DNA of 8,146 bases, from NCBI GenBank assembly GCA_013002105.1, contig JABDKS010000283.1, positions 1 through 8,146 of the forward strand. The letters are read 5' to 3'. Below are positions 1 through 7,499 of this stretch, in pieces. The translations under genes were made by a program, and so were the position numbers. The notes below the pieces were generated by a model that saw only the letters and a list, made by a program, of their open reading frames with translations, had not been told where the DNA came from and ran no database searches. Positions within the stretch are counted from its first letter, which is position 1. Every line of letters begins with the position of its first letter. This DNA is from Pirellulaceae bacterium. Its GTDB lineage: Bacteria; Planctomycetota; Planctomycetia; Pirellulales; Pirellulaceae.

Positions 1-2808
1 GTGCATACCTTAGAAGAGGCTCGCGAGGCGCTGCAGTTGGTGGGATTGCCGGCCGTGGTGCGACCGAGCTTTACGATGGGCGGGAGCGGATCGGCGATCG
101 CTTACAACAAGGATGATTTCGATGCACTGGTGCAAAACGGTTTGGATCAGTCGCCGGTCACAGAAGTATTGATCGAAGAATCGATCATCGGCTGGAAAGA
201 ATACGAGATGGAGGTGATGCGGGATCACGACGATAACGTAGTGATCATTTGCAGCATCGAGAACTTTGACGCGATGGGTGTCCACACGGGCGATTCGATC
301 ACCGTCGCTCCGGCCCAAACGTTGACCGACAAAGAGTATCAGCGGATGCGAGACGCCTCGTTGGCTGTGATTCGCGAAATCGGTGTGGAAACCGGCGGCA
401 GTAATATTCAGTTTGCGGTCGAGCCCAATACTGGGCGAATGATCGTGATCGAGATGAATCCGCGAGTGAGTCGATCCAGTGCGTTGGCGAGCAAGGCGAC
501 CGGGTTTCCGATTGCCAAGATCGCCGCCAAATTGGCCGTCGGTTATCGATTGTGGGAATTGCCCAACGACATCACTCAAAAGACCAAAGCCTGTTTTGAA
601 CCGACGATTGATTACGTCGTCACTAAGATGCCGCGCTTCGCCTTCGAAAAATTCCCCGAAGCCGATGCGACGCTGACGACGCAGATGAAGAGTGTTGGCG
701 AAACGATGGCGATCGGGCGGACGTTTAAAGAATCGTTGCAAAAAGCCTTGCGGGGACTCGAAGTCGGTGCGTTTGGTCTTGGTAGTGATAATCGCGATTT
801 GTGGGCCACCGATTCCGAGCCCGATCACGACACGATTCGTGCCAAACTGAGCACACCGGGTGCAGAACGCATTTTTTACATGCGGTACGCCATCAAATCC
901 GGCATGCCGATCGACGAAGTCTTTGAATTGACCAACATCGATCGTTGGTTCTTGGACCACATGCTGCAGATCATCGAGCAAGAGAATCACCTGATCCAAA
1001 TCGGATCATTGGACCAAATGACATATGATGATCTTTACGATGCCAAGCGGGACGGCTTCTCCGACCGACAGCTTGCGAAAATCACCGGCAACACCGAGAT
1101 GGACGTTCGTCATCGACGGTTGGAATTAGGAATTCGTCCGGTCTTTAAGAGTGTCGATACGTGTGCCGCCGAGTTCGAGGCTTATACGCCATATTATTAC
1201 AGCACGTACGAGAGCGAAGACGAGTTGCCGCCCAAAAGTGACAAGAAGCGAATCATCATTCTTGGCGGTGGTCCCAATCGGATCGGACAAGGGATCGAAT
1301 TTGACTATTGCTGTTGCCATGCCAGTTTTGCGCTTCGCGAAATCGGCATCGAAAGTGTCATGGTCAATAGCAATCCCGAGACGGTGAGCACCGACTACGA
1401 CACGTCGGACATGCTGTTCTTTGAACCGCTGACGATCGAAGACGTTTTGAATATCTGTGACGCAATCGAACCTGATGGTGTGATTGCACAATTTGGTGGT
1501 CAGACTCCGTTGAATCTTGCCCGAGGATTGCAGGACGCCGGTGTGCCGATCATTGGAACGAGTGTGGATACAATCGAAGCGGCAGAAGACCGCGAGTTGT
1601 TTCAGAGTTTGATCAACGAATTGGGTTTGCGGCAACCGCCCAGTGGGATTGCCCGCAATATGGAAGAAGCACGTCGTGAGGTCGATCGGATCGGATACCC
1701 GGCACTGGTGCGGCCGAGTTTTGTATTGGGCGGTCGCGCGATGGAGATCTGCTACGACGATAGTCAGTTTGATCGGTACGTCGCCGAAGCGTTTATTGTC
1801 GCCGATGGCCAGCCGGTCTTGATCGACCGATTCCTGGAGGATGCGACCGAGGTCGATGTGGATGCCGTGTCCGACGGGACCGATTGTGTGATCATGGGAA
1901 TCATGGAGCACATCGAAGAAGCGGGCGTTCACTCGGGTGATTCGGCTTGTGCAATTCCGCCGTTCAGTATCATCCAGAATGTTCTGCAGGAAATCCGCGA
2001 GTCGACGGTTAAACTTGCCAACCGGTTGAATGTGATCGGGCTGATGAATATTCAGTTTGCGATCAAAACCGAAGATGGCAAACCGACACTGTATGTCTTG
2101 GAAGTCAATCCGCGAGCGAGTCGGACCGTACCGTTTGTCGCGAAAGCCACGGGGGTTCCGGTGGCCAATATCGCGACCAAGGTCATGACGGGAATGAAAT
2201 TGAAGGATCTGGGAATCACCGAGGAACCAATCCCCCGGCATGTGTCGATCAAGGAGAGCGTGTTTCCGTTTCGCAAATTTGCTGGTGTCGACATCGTGCT
2301 CGGCCCTGAGATGCGCAGCACGGGCGAGGTGATGGGCGTCAGCGACAAATTCTCGCTGGCATTTGCCAAAAGCCAGATTGCCGCCGGCGCGGTGCTGCCC
2401 GATGCTGGCAAAATTTTTATTAGCCTGACGACACGCCACAAGGAACATGTGTTGAAACTGGGCAAGGATCTTCGTGATCTCGGGTTTGATTTATTGGCGA
2501 CCGCCGGGACCGCGCAACGGCTGGAAGAAGGCGGTGTCGAGGTGACGCGTGTGAAGAAGATCGCCGAGGGCCACCCGAACTTGATCGACTATCTTAAAAA
2601 TGGCGATGTGCAGCTGATTTTGAACACACCCAGTGGAAAGGGAGCGCGTACGGATGAAGGCAAAATTCGCGCGTCGGCTGTTCAATATGGCGTTCCCTGC
2701 ATCACGACGTTGGCAGCCGCCGAAGCAGCCATCGGTGCCATGAAGGCGACTCGCGAAGGGCCCCTGGAAGTTCAATCGTTGCAACAGCGGTATGCCGAAA
2801 GCGTGTGA
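1..2808 (+). CDS. carB: Carbamoyl-phosphate synthase large subunit (5'-partial)
   Basis: CarB makes carbamoyl phosphate from bicarbonate, two ATP and ammonia passed from the CarA glutaminase, feeding pyrimidine and arginine synthesis in the cytoplasm. The frame is open from base 1. Against remembered E. coli CarB (1073 residues) it begins near residue 149, so about 148 residues lie outside the window and the first GTG is an internal Val codon, not the start. Visible in order: the rest of the carboxyphosphate ATP-grasp domain (residues 1 to about 252, with [10 protein letters not shown] near 21 and [10 protein letters not shown] at 151, whose Glu and Asn match metal ligands E299/N301); the oligomerisation domain (about 253-412); the carbamoyl-phosphate ATP-grasp domain ([17 protein letters not shown] from about 422, [12 protein letters not shown] at 701); and the MGS-like allosteric domain (about 791-935, TAGTAQ and LNTPSGKGA). 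No frameshift or missing motif is seen. No carA or other pathway gene is adjacent. Confidence 0.97.
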   Translation: MHTLEEAREALQLVGLPAVVRPSFTMGGSGSAIAYNKDDFDALVQNGLDQSPVTEVLIEESIIGWKEYEMEVMRDHDDNVVIICSIENFDAMGVHTGDSITVAPAQTLTDKEYQRMRDASLAVIREIGVETGGSNIQFAVEPNTGRMIVIEMNPRVSRSSALASKATGFPIAKIAAKLAVGYRLWELPNDITQKTKACFEPTIDYVVTKMPRFAFEKFPEADATLTTQMKSVGETMAIGRTFKESLQKALRGLEVGAFGLGSDNRDLWATDSEPDHDTIRAKLSTPGAERIFYMRYAIKSGMPIDEVFELTNIDRWFLDHMLQIIEQENHLIQIGSLDQMTYDDLYDAKRDGFSDRQLAKITGNTEMDVRHRRLELGIRPVFKSVDTCAAEFEAYTPYYYSTYESEDELPPKSDKKRIIILGGGPNRIGQGIEFDYCCCHASFALREIGIESVMVNSNPETVSTDYDTSDMLFFEPLTIEDVLNICDAIEPDGVIAQFGGQTPLNLARGLQDAGVPIIGTSVDTIEAAEDRELFQSLINELGLRQPPSGIARNMEEARREVDRIGYPALVRPSFVLGGRAMEICYDDSQFDRYVAEAFIVADGQPVLIDRFLEDATEVDVDAVSDGTDCVIMGIMEHIEEAGVHSGDSACAIPPFSIIQNVLQEIRESTVKLANRLNVIGLMNIQFAIKTEDGKPTLYVLEVNPRASRTVPFVAKATGVPVANIATKVMTGMKLKDLGITEEPIPRHVSIKESVFPFRKFAGVDIVLGPEMRSTGEVMGVSDKFSLAFAKSQIAAGAVLPDAGKIFISLTTRHKEHVLKLGKDLRDLGFDLLATAGTAQRLEEGGVEVTRVKKIAEGHPNLIDYLKNGDVQLILNTPSGKGARTDEGKIRASAVQYGVPCITTLAAAEAAIGAMKATREGPLEVQSLQQRYAESV

Positions 2809-2824
2809 CACGCGAGAACGGGAC

Positions 2825-2856
2825 ATAGTGCCCCGGCAGTTGGCCCGGGACACTGT
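2825..2856 (+). other. Imperfect hairpin just downstream of carB
   Basis: Arms AGTGCCCCGG (2827-2836) and CCGGGACACT (2845-2854) form a 10-bp stem with one mismatch (C2831/A2850) around the 8-base loop CAGTTGGC. A G-T wobble and an A-T pair extend it outward to 2825/2856. It starts 17 bases after the carB stop codon, where a terminator would sit, but no T tract follows. It could be a factor-assisted terminator, a 3'-end stabilising hairpin or a REP-like dispersed palindrome. The sequence alone does not decide. Confidence 0.45.
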
Positions 2857-2867
2857 ACTTCACATTT

Positions 2868-2940
2868 GGCTGGGCGCTGCATTTCGCATTTGGCTGGGCG
2901 CGGCTTTTGACTGAGTGCTGCATTTTGGCTGGGCGCTGGG
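2868..2940. repeat. Degenerate short direct repeat, about four copies
   Basis: The core GGCTGGGCGCTGCATTT occurs four times with decay: 2868 (intact), 2892 (GGCTGGGCGCGGCTTTT), 2909 (GACTGAGTGCTGCATTTT) and 2927 (GGCTGGGCGCTGGG). The starts are 24, 17 and 18 bases apart. The first two copies lie in adjacent 24-base units (2863-2886 and 2887-2910) that agree at 20 of 24 positions. The block directly follows the hairpin after carB. No long reading frame was found through it, so it is probably a non-coding repeat. Confidence 0.55.
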
Positions 2941-2993
2941 CAATCACGTGCGAGCAAGGCGCCTATCGGCCCAAGATATTCTGACCTGAAGAA

Positions 2994-3008
2994 TGACTGC
3001 GGCAGTCA
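2994..3008. repeat. Short perfect palindrome next to the minus-strand terminator
   Basis: TGACTGC (2994-3000) and GCAGTCA (3002-3008) are exact inverted copies separated by one base. The palindrome abuts the A tract that is read as the terminator U tract on the minus strand, so on that strand it lies immediately beyond the expected 3' end. It could be a protein-binding site or chance; nothing else indicates a role. Confidence 0.35.
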
Positions 3009-3052
3009 AAAAAGAGAGCTCCTGCGGAAGGGGCAGCAAACCGCAGGAGCTC
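3008..3052 (-). terminator. Strong intrinsic terminator reading leftward
   Basis: On the minus strand GAGCTCCTGCGG (3052-3041) and CCGCAGGAGCTC (3027-3016) form a perfect 12-bp stem around a 13-base loop. Two bases (TC) follow, then six T residues (3013-3008). This is the classical Rho-independent layout. On the plus strand the stem is followed by AGAAACATG with no T run, so it works in the leftward direction only. It lies 54 bases past the stop codon of the small minus-strand ORF at 3235-3107 and is the main sign that a leftward transcript ends here. Confidence 0.85.
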
Positions 3053-3060
3053 AGAAACAT

Positions 3061-3084
3061 GAAGGAGCGGGGCAGAGCCCCTTC
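3061..3084 (-). other. Second small hairpin in the 3' untranslated region
   Basis: Bases 3069-3073 (GGGGC) and 3077-3081 (GCCCC) make a 5-bp stem around AGA, with possible outer pairing of GAAGG (3061-3065) to CCTTC (3080-3084) past unpaired bases. It lies between the stop codon of the small minus-strand ORF and its terminator. Its right arm (GCCCCTTC, 3077-3084) is also complementary to GAAGGGGC at 3027-3034, mostly the terminator loop, so the two elements could pair with each other. Confidence 0.4.
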
Positions 3085-3106
3085 ACGTAATCAAGGTTGG
3101 ATTGAA

Positions 3107-3235
3107 TTAGACGCGTAACCATTCAATAAGTTCCTGCTGCCGAATCGGTGCCTGGAAAATATAGTCACGAGCCAACCCCGTGCAACGCGGATAGCTTAAA
3201 ACGAACTCAAATTCCCCACTCTGATGGTGCATCAT
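3107..3235 (-). CDS. Small protein of about 42 residues, function unknown
   Basis: Not recognised. The minus-strand frame runs from ATG at 3235 to TAA at 3109-3107 and gives 42 residues starting MMHHQSGEFEF, with LARDYIFQAP in the middle and ending IRQQELIEWLRV. It has no lysine, no membrane segment and no signal peptide, and reads as a compact soluble peptide with an amphipathic C-terminal stretch. Support: GGTGA lies five bases before the first ATG, an inverted repeat (3251-3269) lies just upstream, and a perfect intrinsic terminator follows 54 bases after the stop. A second ATG at 3232 would give 41 residues; an in-frame ATG at 3247 would give 46 but overlaps the ribosome-binding site. The frame is open back to TAA at 3361-3359. 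The C-terminal region vaguely resembles the end of a response-regulator receiver domain (ARDYIF, then a helix), but it is too short to be one, so a remnant of a larger gene is an alternative. A regulatory RNA without translation is another. Confidence 0.55.
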   Translation of the reverse strand: MMHHQSGEFEFVLSYPRCTGLARDYIFQAPIRQQELIEWLRV

Positions 3236-3240
3236 CGATT

Positions 3241-3245
3241 TCACC
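3241..3245 (-). promoter_or_regulatory. Shine-Dalgarno site of the small minus-strand ORF
   Basis: The minus strand reads GGTGA, then AATCG, then ATG. GGTGA matches the 3' part of the consensus GGAGGTGA, and five bases to the ATG at 3235 is the expected spacing for that part. This favours the start at 3235 over the in-frame ATG at 3247. The other genes with a visible start here lack an equally good site. Confidence 0.55.
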
Positions 3246-3250
3246 ATTAG

Positions 3251-3269
3251 GATTGCACGCGTTGCAATC
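3251..3269. promoter_or_regulatory. Perfect inverted repeat upstream of the small ORF (possible operator)
   Basis: GATTGCA (3251-3257) and TGCAATC (3263-3269) are exact inverted copies around CGCGT. The element sits 15 bases upstream of the ATG at 3235, in the leader or core promoter of the leftward transcript, and only a few bases from the GGTGA site. Its size and symmetry fit a dimeric repressor site; as RNA it would form a 7-bp hairpin near the ribosome-binding site. No confident -35/-10 pair was found around it. Confidence 0.4.
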
Positions 3270-3495
3270 AAAACAATCGTCCACGTCGCGCGGAATTGTG
3301 AGTTGCATGTCGGTTGCCCTCGACCCCACGTCGCATCAAATCGCCGATTCGGCGAAGATTAAGAATGTTTTGTTCTACGATCACAATGACAGGGGATCGG
3401 TGAATGCCTACCCGCCCTGGGTGCGACGTTTAGCCACACAATAAGGGGCGGCGTCTAGTGATGAGTCACCGCAAGTTGACAGCGAATAAAATTTC
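3270..3495. other. Intergenic stretch between divergent genes, no gene seen
   Basis: This stretch separates the leftward small ORF from the rightward sigma-54 regulator and should hold the promoters of both. I see no convincing -35/-10 pair, no sigma-54 GG-N10-GC element, no RNA gene and no repeat. A plus-strand frame begins at GTG 3148 and crosses this region to 3444, but it is antisense to the better-supported small gene and does not look like protein. Confidence 0.4.
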
Positions 3496-4983
3496 ATGAG
3501 CGAAGAGAAAGATCAGTTGAATTCAGACGACGAGACCGCTTCGACCGACTCCGCTTCGTCCAACACCGCGGCCGATACGCGGGATGATCAACAGGCCTCC
3601 CTGCGGTTGTTGGTTGTTGACAATGAACCGGCGCACGCCCACGCGATGACCGAATCGTTGGAGAAGGTCGGCTATTCCTGCCAAGTTGCTACCAGCGGTC
3701 CGCAAGCCGCCAAACTGATCGAACGTGAGACTTACGACATCATCATTACCGATATGGTGATGAACGAAGTGGATGGGATGAAGATTCTGGCGCTTGCTCG
3801 TCAGCGCTTGCCCGACTGCGAAATCGTGATGGTAACCGGTCACGCGACGGTGCCGATTGCGGTTGAAGCGATGCAACTGGGCGCGTTCAATTTTCTGGAA
3901 AAACCGATTACGCCCAAACGATTGAGGGCGATCGTTGACAAAGCCGCCGCCGCGGTCGCACTGCGTCGCGAGAATACCGAACTGCATCAGCGTTTGGACG
4001 AACGGTTTGGTTTTGAAGGCTTGATCTATACAAGCAAAAAGATGCAGAATGTCATTGACCGCCTGCGTCGTATTGCAGCGACGGACGCGACCGTGTTGAT
4101 CACGGGCGAGAACGGGACGGGCAAGGAAGTCATCGCGCAGGCAATCCACCAGAACAGTCCGCGTCGAAACAAACGGATGCGGGCCATGAACACCGGGGCG
4201 ATTGCGGAAAACTTGGTCGAAAGCGAATTGTTCGGCCACGTGAAAGGATCGTTCACGGGGGCTGATTCGGATCGCGAGGGTGCGTTTCAGTATGCAAACG
4301 GCGGCACGCTATTCTTGGACGAGATTGGCGACATGCCAATGAGTACTCAAATCAAGTTGCTGCGTGTTTTGGAGCAAAACCAGATCACACGAGTGGGGGA
4401 CAATAAGCCGATTAAGGTCAACGTGCGTGTTGTCTCTGCGACGAATCGCCCGCTCGAAGAAATGATCCAGGAGGGTAAATTTCGCGAAGACCTTTACCAT
4501 CGACTGAAGGTTGTAACGGTTGAGTTGCCGTCGTTGCGAGATCGAGCTGAAGACGTTATCCCGCTGATGGATCATTTTCGCAAAATGTTCTTACGGCGTC
4601 ACGATAAACCGACCGCTCATTTTTCGCCGGCCGTGACGAAGCGATTTTTCGGTTATCAATGGCCGGGAAATGTTCGTCAGCTGCGCAATTTTGTCGAGAC
4701 GATGGTGGTGCTGGACACCGACGGCAAACTGGACGTCGATGATTTGCCGCCGGAGTTGATGGACGAAACAGCGGACGAGGCAGAAGCCGTTGAATTGCCG
4801 ATCGCCGGAGCGTCCAATTTGGTCGGCCAGCCGCTCAGTGCGATCGAGCGTTGGGCGATCGAAGAGACACTGAAATTGACCGGCGACAATCGTGAAGAAG
4901 CGGCGAAAATTTTGGGAATCGGAGCACGCACGCTTTACCGGCGTTTGGATCAATACAAAAAAGACGAAGACGAAGCGGAATAG
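3496..4983 (+). CDS. Sigma-54-dependent response regulator, NtrC family
   Basis: A cytoplasmic transcription activator of 495 residues that, once phosphorylated, should use ATP to open sigma-54 promoter complexes. Residues 1-35 are an acidic Ser/Thr-rich extension. The receiver domain (about 36-155) has phosphoacceptor D86, T114 and K136; its first acidic pair reads D42-N43 rather than Asp-Asp. A helical linker (about 156-172) leads to the AAA+ domain (about 173-410) with Walker A GENGTGKE (204-211), the sigma-54 contact loop GSFTGA (251-256, usually GAFTGA), Walker B LFLDEIGD (272-279) and the FREDLYHRL region (329-337). A Fis-type helix-turn-helix closes it (NREEAAKILGIGARTLYRRL, 465-484). 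Length and domain order are normal. ATG 3496 is the first start after an in-frame TAA at 3487, without a clear Shine-Dalgarno site. No histidine kinase or obvious target gene is adjacent, so signal and regulon are unknown. Confidence 0.95.
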   Translation: MSEEKDQLNSDDETASTDSASSNTAADTRDDQQASLRLLVVDNEPAHAHAMTESLEKVGYSCQVATSGPQAAKLIERETYDIIITDMVMNEVDGMKILALARQRLPDCEIVMVTGHATVPIAVEAMQLGAFNFLEKPITPKRLRAIVDKAAAAVALRRENTELHQRLDERFGFEGLIYTSKKMQNVIDRLRRIAATDATVLITGENGTGKEVIAQAIHQNSPRRNKRMRAMNTGAIAENLVESELFGHVKGSFTGADSDREGAFQYANGGTLFLDEIGDMPMSTQIKLLRVLEQNQITRVGDNKPIKVNVRVVSATNRPLEEMIQEGKFREDLYHRLKVVTVELPSLRDRAEDVIPLMDHFRKMFLRRHDKPTAHFSPAVTKRFFGYQWPGNVRQLRNFVETMVVLDTDGKLDVDDLPPELMDETADEAEAVELPIAGASNLVGQPLSAIERWAIEETLKLTGDNREEAAKILGIGARTLYRRLDQYKKDEDEAE

Positions 4984-5155
4984 CAATCCGCAAATTGGCG
5001 TGGGCACGCGAGATTCGTTTACTGAACCCAGATGCGTCACCCAAACTTTTTGACGACCGATCTACCGCGGTCGGAGGCCAGGACCTGTCTCGGCCGATTC
5101 GCACCAGGAACAGTTCTGTCCGCCGAGAAATTTGCGGAATCAGCGGCGAATCGCT
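4984..5155. other. Convergent intergenic region, no clear terminator
   Basis: These 172 bases lie between the ends of the sigma-54 regulator (plus) and the dihydrouridine synthase (minus). CGACCG (5054-5059) and CGGTCG (5068-5073) could pair around an 8-base loop, but no T tract follows on either strand. I see no gene or repeat. Confidence 0.4.
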
Positions 5156-6223
5156 TTAGCACTCTTTTTGGGATCCGTGGCACTCGCGCGGTACATACCG
5201 CCCTGCCCCGTCGTGAGCATAAAACTCCGACAGTACCGCTTCGAAATCTGCACGACTCTTGATCTTTGCAAATCGCAGACGCACGCTTTCGTGTTCGCAG
5301 TGACTTTGCGAATACTTGATACAAAACTTTCGCATCAAGAGTGGTGCTCGCTCGGGCGTGTAGGTTTGTTCGCACAACGAAAAGTGTTCTCGCATCACGG
5401 CGACTTGTTGGTCGAGTGTTGGTGGCGGCGGCAAAGGTCCGCCGTCGGCGAGTGCGCGTGCTTGCTGAAAAATCCAAGGATTCCCGATCGCGCCGCGTGC
5501 CACGGTGACACCATCGATCCCAGTCTGCTCGATCATCTGCAGGCTGTCTTGTGCAGTGAATAGGTCCCCGCTGCCAAGTATCTTGATTCTCTCGCCCACA
5601 TGCTGTTTGACTTCACCCAAGAACTCCCAGCGACTCGGGCCCACGTAACGCTGAACCACGGTTCGACCGTGAACTGTTGCGGCAGCCAGGCCCGTCGCGA
5701 TCGCACCATCGAGGATTTGGAAAAAATGATCACGCGATTCTTGCGAGTCGTCGATGCCGCGCCGCATTTTGACCGTAACTGGGATCTCGTCGGGAACGAT
5801 GTCACGTGTGCGGCGGAGAATCTCGATTGCCACGTCGGGTTGGGAAAGATGGAATCCGCCACGGCAACGACCCAGGACTTTTTTGACGGGGCAGCCAAAG
5901 TTGACATCAATGATGTCGAATCCTGCTTGGACCAATTTCAACGCACCGGCGGAAAACTGTTCCGGTTCGGCTCCCATCAATTGACCGCCGACAGGGTGTT
6001 CGTCGGGGTGGATGTCCAGAAAATGTTTCGTTTTTTGCCGCTTGCTCAGGGCGAGTAAAAACTGATCGAGCATCACTTCGCAGATCGAATAATCGGCACC
6101 GTGACGACGAGCGATCACGCGCATCGGCAGATCGCTGTATCCGGACAGGGCTGCCTGAACCACGGGGAAACCGATCGACACATTGCCAATCGTCAACGGT
6201 TGGGTTTCAAACGCAGTGGTCAT
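5156..6223 (-). CDS. tRNA-dihydrouridine synthase
   Basis: A flavoenzyme that reduces uridines in tRNA D-loops to dihydrouridine with FMN and NADPH; cytoplasmic. Starting from ATG 6223 it has 355 residues, the usual Dus length. Motifs: QAALSGYSDLPMR near the N terminus where the family has a PMAGVTD-like motif; VNFGCPVKK with the catalytic Cys at about 111; K152 in VKMRRG; H185 in HGRTVVQRY; the FMN phosphate motifs GSGD (217-220) and ARGAIGNPW (242-250); then a helical C-terminal domain thought to bind tRNA. The frame extends upstream to a TTG at 6295, but those 24 residues are poorly Dus-like, so the ATG just before TTAFETQPLTIGN is preferred; no clear Shine-Dalgarno site precedes either. 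Subfamily (DusA, B or C) is not assigned. It is transcribed divergently from the epimerase gene and ends convergently with the sigma-54 regulator. Confidence 0.92.
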   Translation of the reverse strand: MTTAFETQPLTIGNVSIGFPVVQAALSGYSDLPMRVIARRHGADYSICEVMLDQFLLALSKRQKTKHFLDIHPDEHPVGGQLMGAEPEQFSAGALKLVQAGFDIIDVNFGCPVKKVLGRCRGGFHLSQPDVAIEILRRTRDIVPDEIPVTVKMRRGIDDSQESRDHFFQILDGAIATGLAAATVHGRTVVQRYVGPSRWEFLGEVKQHVGERIKILGSGDLFTAQDSLQMIEQTGIDGVTVARGAIGNPWIFQQARALADGGPLPPPPTLDQQVAVMREHFSLCEQTYTPERAPLLMRKFCIKYSQSHCEHESVRLRFAKIKSRADFEAVLSEFYAHDGAGRYVPRECHGSQKEC

Positions 6224-6349
6224 CGATGATAAAAACGGTGGATAAAACAGGCAAATCGGGGCGAGGCTAAGATACTCGCTGCGAAACGGGGTCAATTTAT
6301 CGCCGGCCCTAGCGATGTACGGTACACGAACGAACGGGAAAAAGTCATT
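6224..6349. promoter_or_regulatory. Divergent promoter region between dihydrouridine synthase and epimerase
   Basis: These 126 bases must carry both promoters if the dus start is 6223. Two inverted repeats are visible: TGTAC-G-GTACA at 6316-6326, 24 bases before the epimerase ATG, and GCGAG (6261-6265) with CTCGC (6275-6279) on the dus side. The first has the form of a compact operator. No confident -35/-10 pair could be assigned. Confidence 0.4.
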
Positions 6350-7471
6350 ATGTCGTCACGAACTTTTATGGTCCTGGCGTTGCTTTTATCGCTTGCTGGG
6401 CATACACCGACCCTTTTTGCAGAGACCAGCATGCGAATCGAAACAAGCCCGTTTGGAAAGACCCCCGCGGGCGATCAGGTCACGCGATACACGCTGACAA
6501 ACTCCGACGGCAACAGCGTCTCGGTGATGAATTTTGGGGCCACGCTGCTGGATGTCAATGTTCCCGATCGTGACGGCAAGCTGGCAAACGTGAATTGGTG
6601 CTTCGATTCGCTGCAGCCCTATTTAGAGGGACACCCCTATTTTGGCAGTACGGTGGGGCGATTTTGTAATCGAATCGGGAATGCCAAGTTCGTGATCGAT
6701 GGCAAAGAATATCCGCTGACGGTCAACCACGGCAAACATCAACTGCATGGCGGAAAGGTGAATTTCACGTATCAATTTTGGGAAGGCGAATCGTACGAGC
6801 AAAGCGATCGCATCGGCGTGAAATTCCGATTGACCAGTCCGGACGGCCAAGAAGGATTCCCAGGCACCGTGGATGCGGAGGTCGATTACAGCTGGAATGA
6901 CAAAAACGAACTGGCGATTACCTTTACTGCGACGACTGACGCCCCCACCCATGTCAATCTGACCAATCACAGTTATTGGAATCTCGGTGGAGTGGGCAGC
7001 GGCACGGCGTTGAAACACGTTGCCACGATTGCGGCGGATGAATTATTGGATGTCGACGCCGATTTGATCCCGACCGGCAAGTTGAATTCGGTGGACGGTA
7101 CGGTGTTTGACTTTCGGCAGGAACGATCGTTCGGCCAGGATGTCGACCAGTTGCCGGCGACAAAAGGTTACGACCATTGTTTTGTGGTCCGAGGCGACGC
7201 GGGGAAATTGCGTGCGGCCGCCCGGGTGGTCGATCCAAAATCAGGACGTGTTTTGGAAATCGAAACGACGCAACCGGGAATGCAACTGTACACGGCGAAC
7301 CATTTACCGGGCAACGACAGATCGGCTGGTGCAGGTGGGCACGACGCATTCTGTTTGGAAACGCAGCACTATCCCGATGCGCCCAATAAGCCAAGTTTCC
7401 CAAGTACATTGCTAAAGCCAGGTGAAACTCTGCGCGAAACGACGGTTCATCGTTTTGGAACCGACAGATAG
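6350..7471 (+). CDS. Aldose 1-epimerase (galactose mutarotase), exported
   Basis: Interconverts the alpha and beta anomers of galactose, glucose or related sugars. The 373 residues begin with a signal peptide: SSR, a hydrophobic core (about 6-16) and a likely cleavage after LFA at residue 24, so the enzyme probably acts outside the cytoplasm. The mature part is a complete GalM beta-sandwich: GRFCNRIGNAKF (103-114, Arg as L. lactis R71), HQLHGG (130-135, His as H96), NHSYWNLGG (206-214, catalytic His207), YDHCF (274-278, Asp as D243) and FCLETQHYPDAPN (334-346, catalytic Glu337). ATG 6350 is preferred because it gives the signal peptide; the later ATG at residue 28 would give a cytoplasmic form. 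Only a weak purine stretch precedes the start. No galactose or polysaccharide genes are adjacent, so the true sugar is unknown. It ends 28 bases from the convergent gene. Confidence 0.94.
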   Translation: MSSRTFMVLALLLSLAGHTPTLFAETSMRIETSPFGKTPAGDQVTRYTLTNSDGNSVSVMNFGATLLDVNVPDRDGKLANVNWCFDSLQPYLEGHPYFGSTVGRFCNRIGNAKFVIDGKEYPLTVNHGKHQLHGGKVNFTYQFWEGESYEQSDRIGVKFRLTSPDGQEGFPGTVDAEVDYSWNDKNELAITFTATTDAPTHVNLTNHSYWNLGGVGSGTALKHVATIAADELLDVDADLIPTGKLNSVDGTVFDFRQERSFGQDVDQLPATKGYDHCFVVRGDAGKLRAAARVVDPKSGRVLEIETTQPGMQLYTANHLPGNDRSAGAGGHDAFCLETQHYPDAPNKPSFPSTLLKPGETLRETTVHRFGTDR

Positions 7472-7499
7472 TCGATTCTGTCTTCGTGCATGCTGGCTC

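Noticed and set aside
1..3. GTG at base 1 as the carB start codon
   Set aside because: The protein begins in the middle of the first ATP-grasp domain, about 148 residues into the E. coli protein, so the gene is cut by the window edge.
1126..2448. Long minus-strand frame of 440 codons inside carB
   Set aside because: It is a shadow of the carB coding frame; the plus strand is unmistakable CarB and the minus translation has no recognisable motif.
3148..3444. Plus-strand frame of 98 codons starting with GTG
   Set aside because: It has a GTG start, no ribosome-binding site and a composition unlike a folded protein, and it is antisense to the minus-strand small ORF that has full expression signals.
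3476..3492. TTGACA and TAAAAT as a promoter for the sigma-54 regulator
   Set aside because: The two boxes are only five bases apart and end three bases before the start codon, so they cannot work as a -35/-10 pair.
5054..5073. Hairpin as a terminator between the convergent genes
   Set aside because: The stem is only six base pairs with an 8-base loop, and no T run follows on either strand.
6224..6295. 24-residue N-terminal extension of the dihydrouridine synthase from TTG 6295
   Set aside because: The added residues do not resemble the family N terminus, the start is TTG without a ribosome-binding site, and the extension would take up over half of the divergent promoter region.
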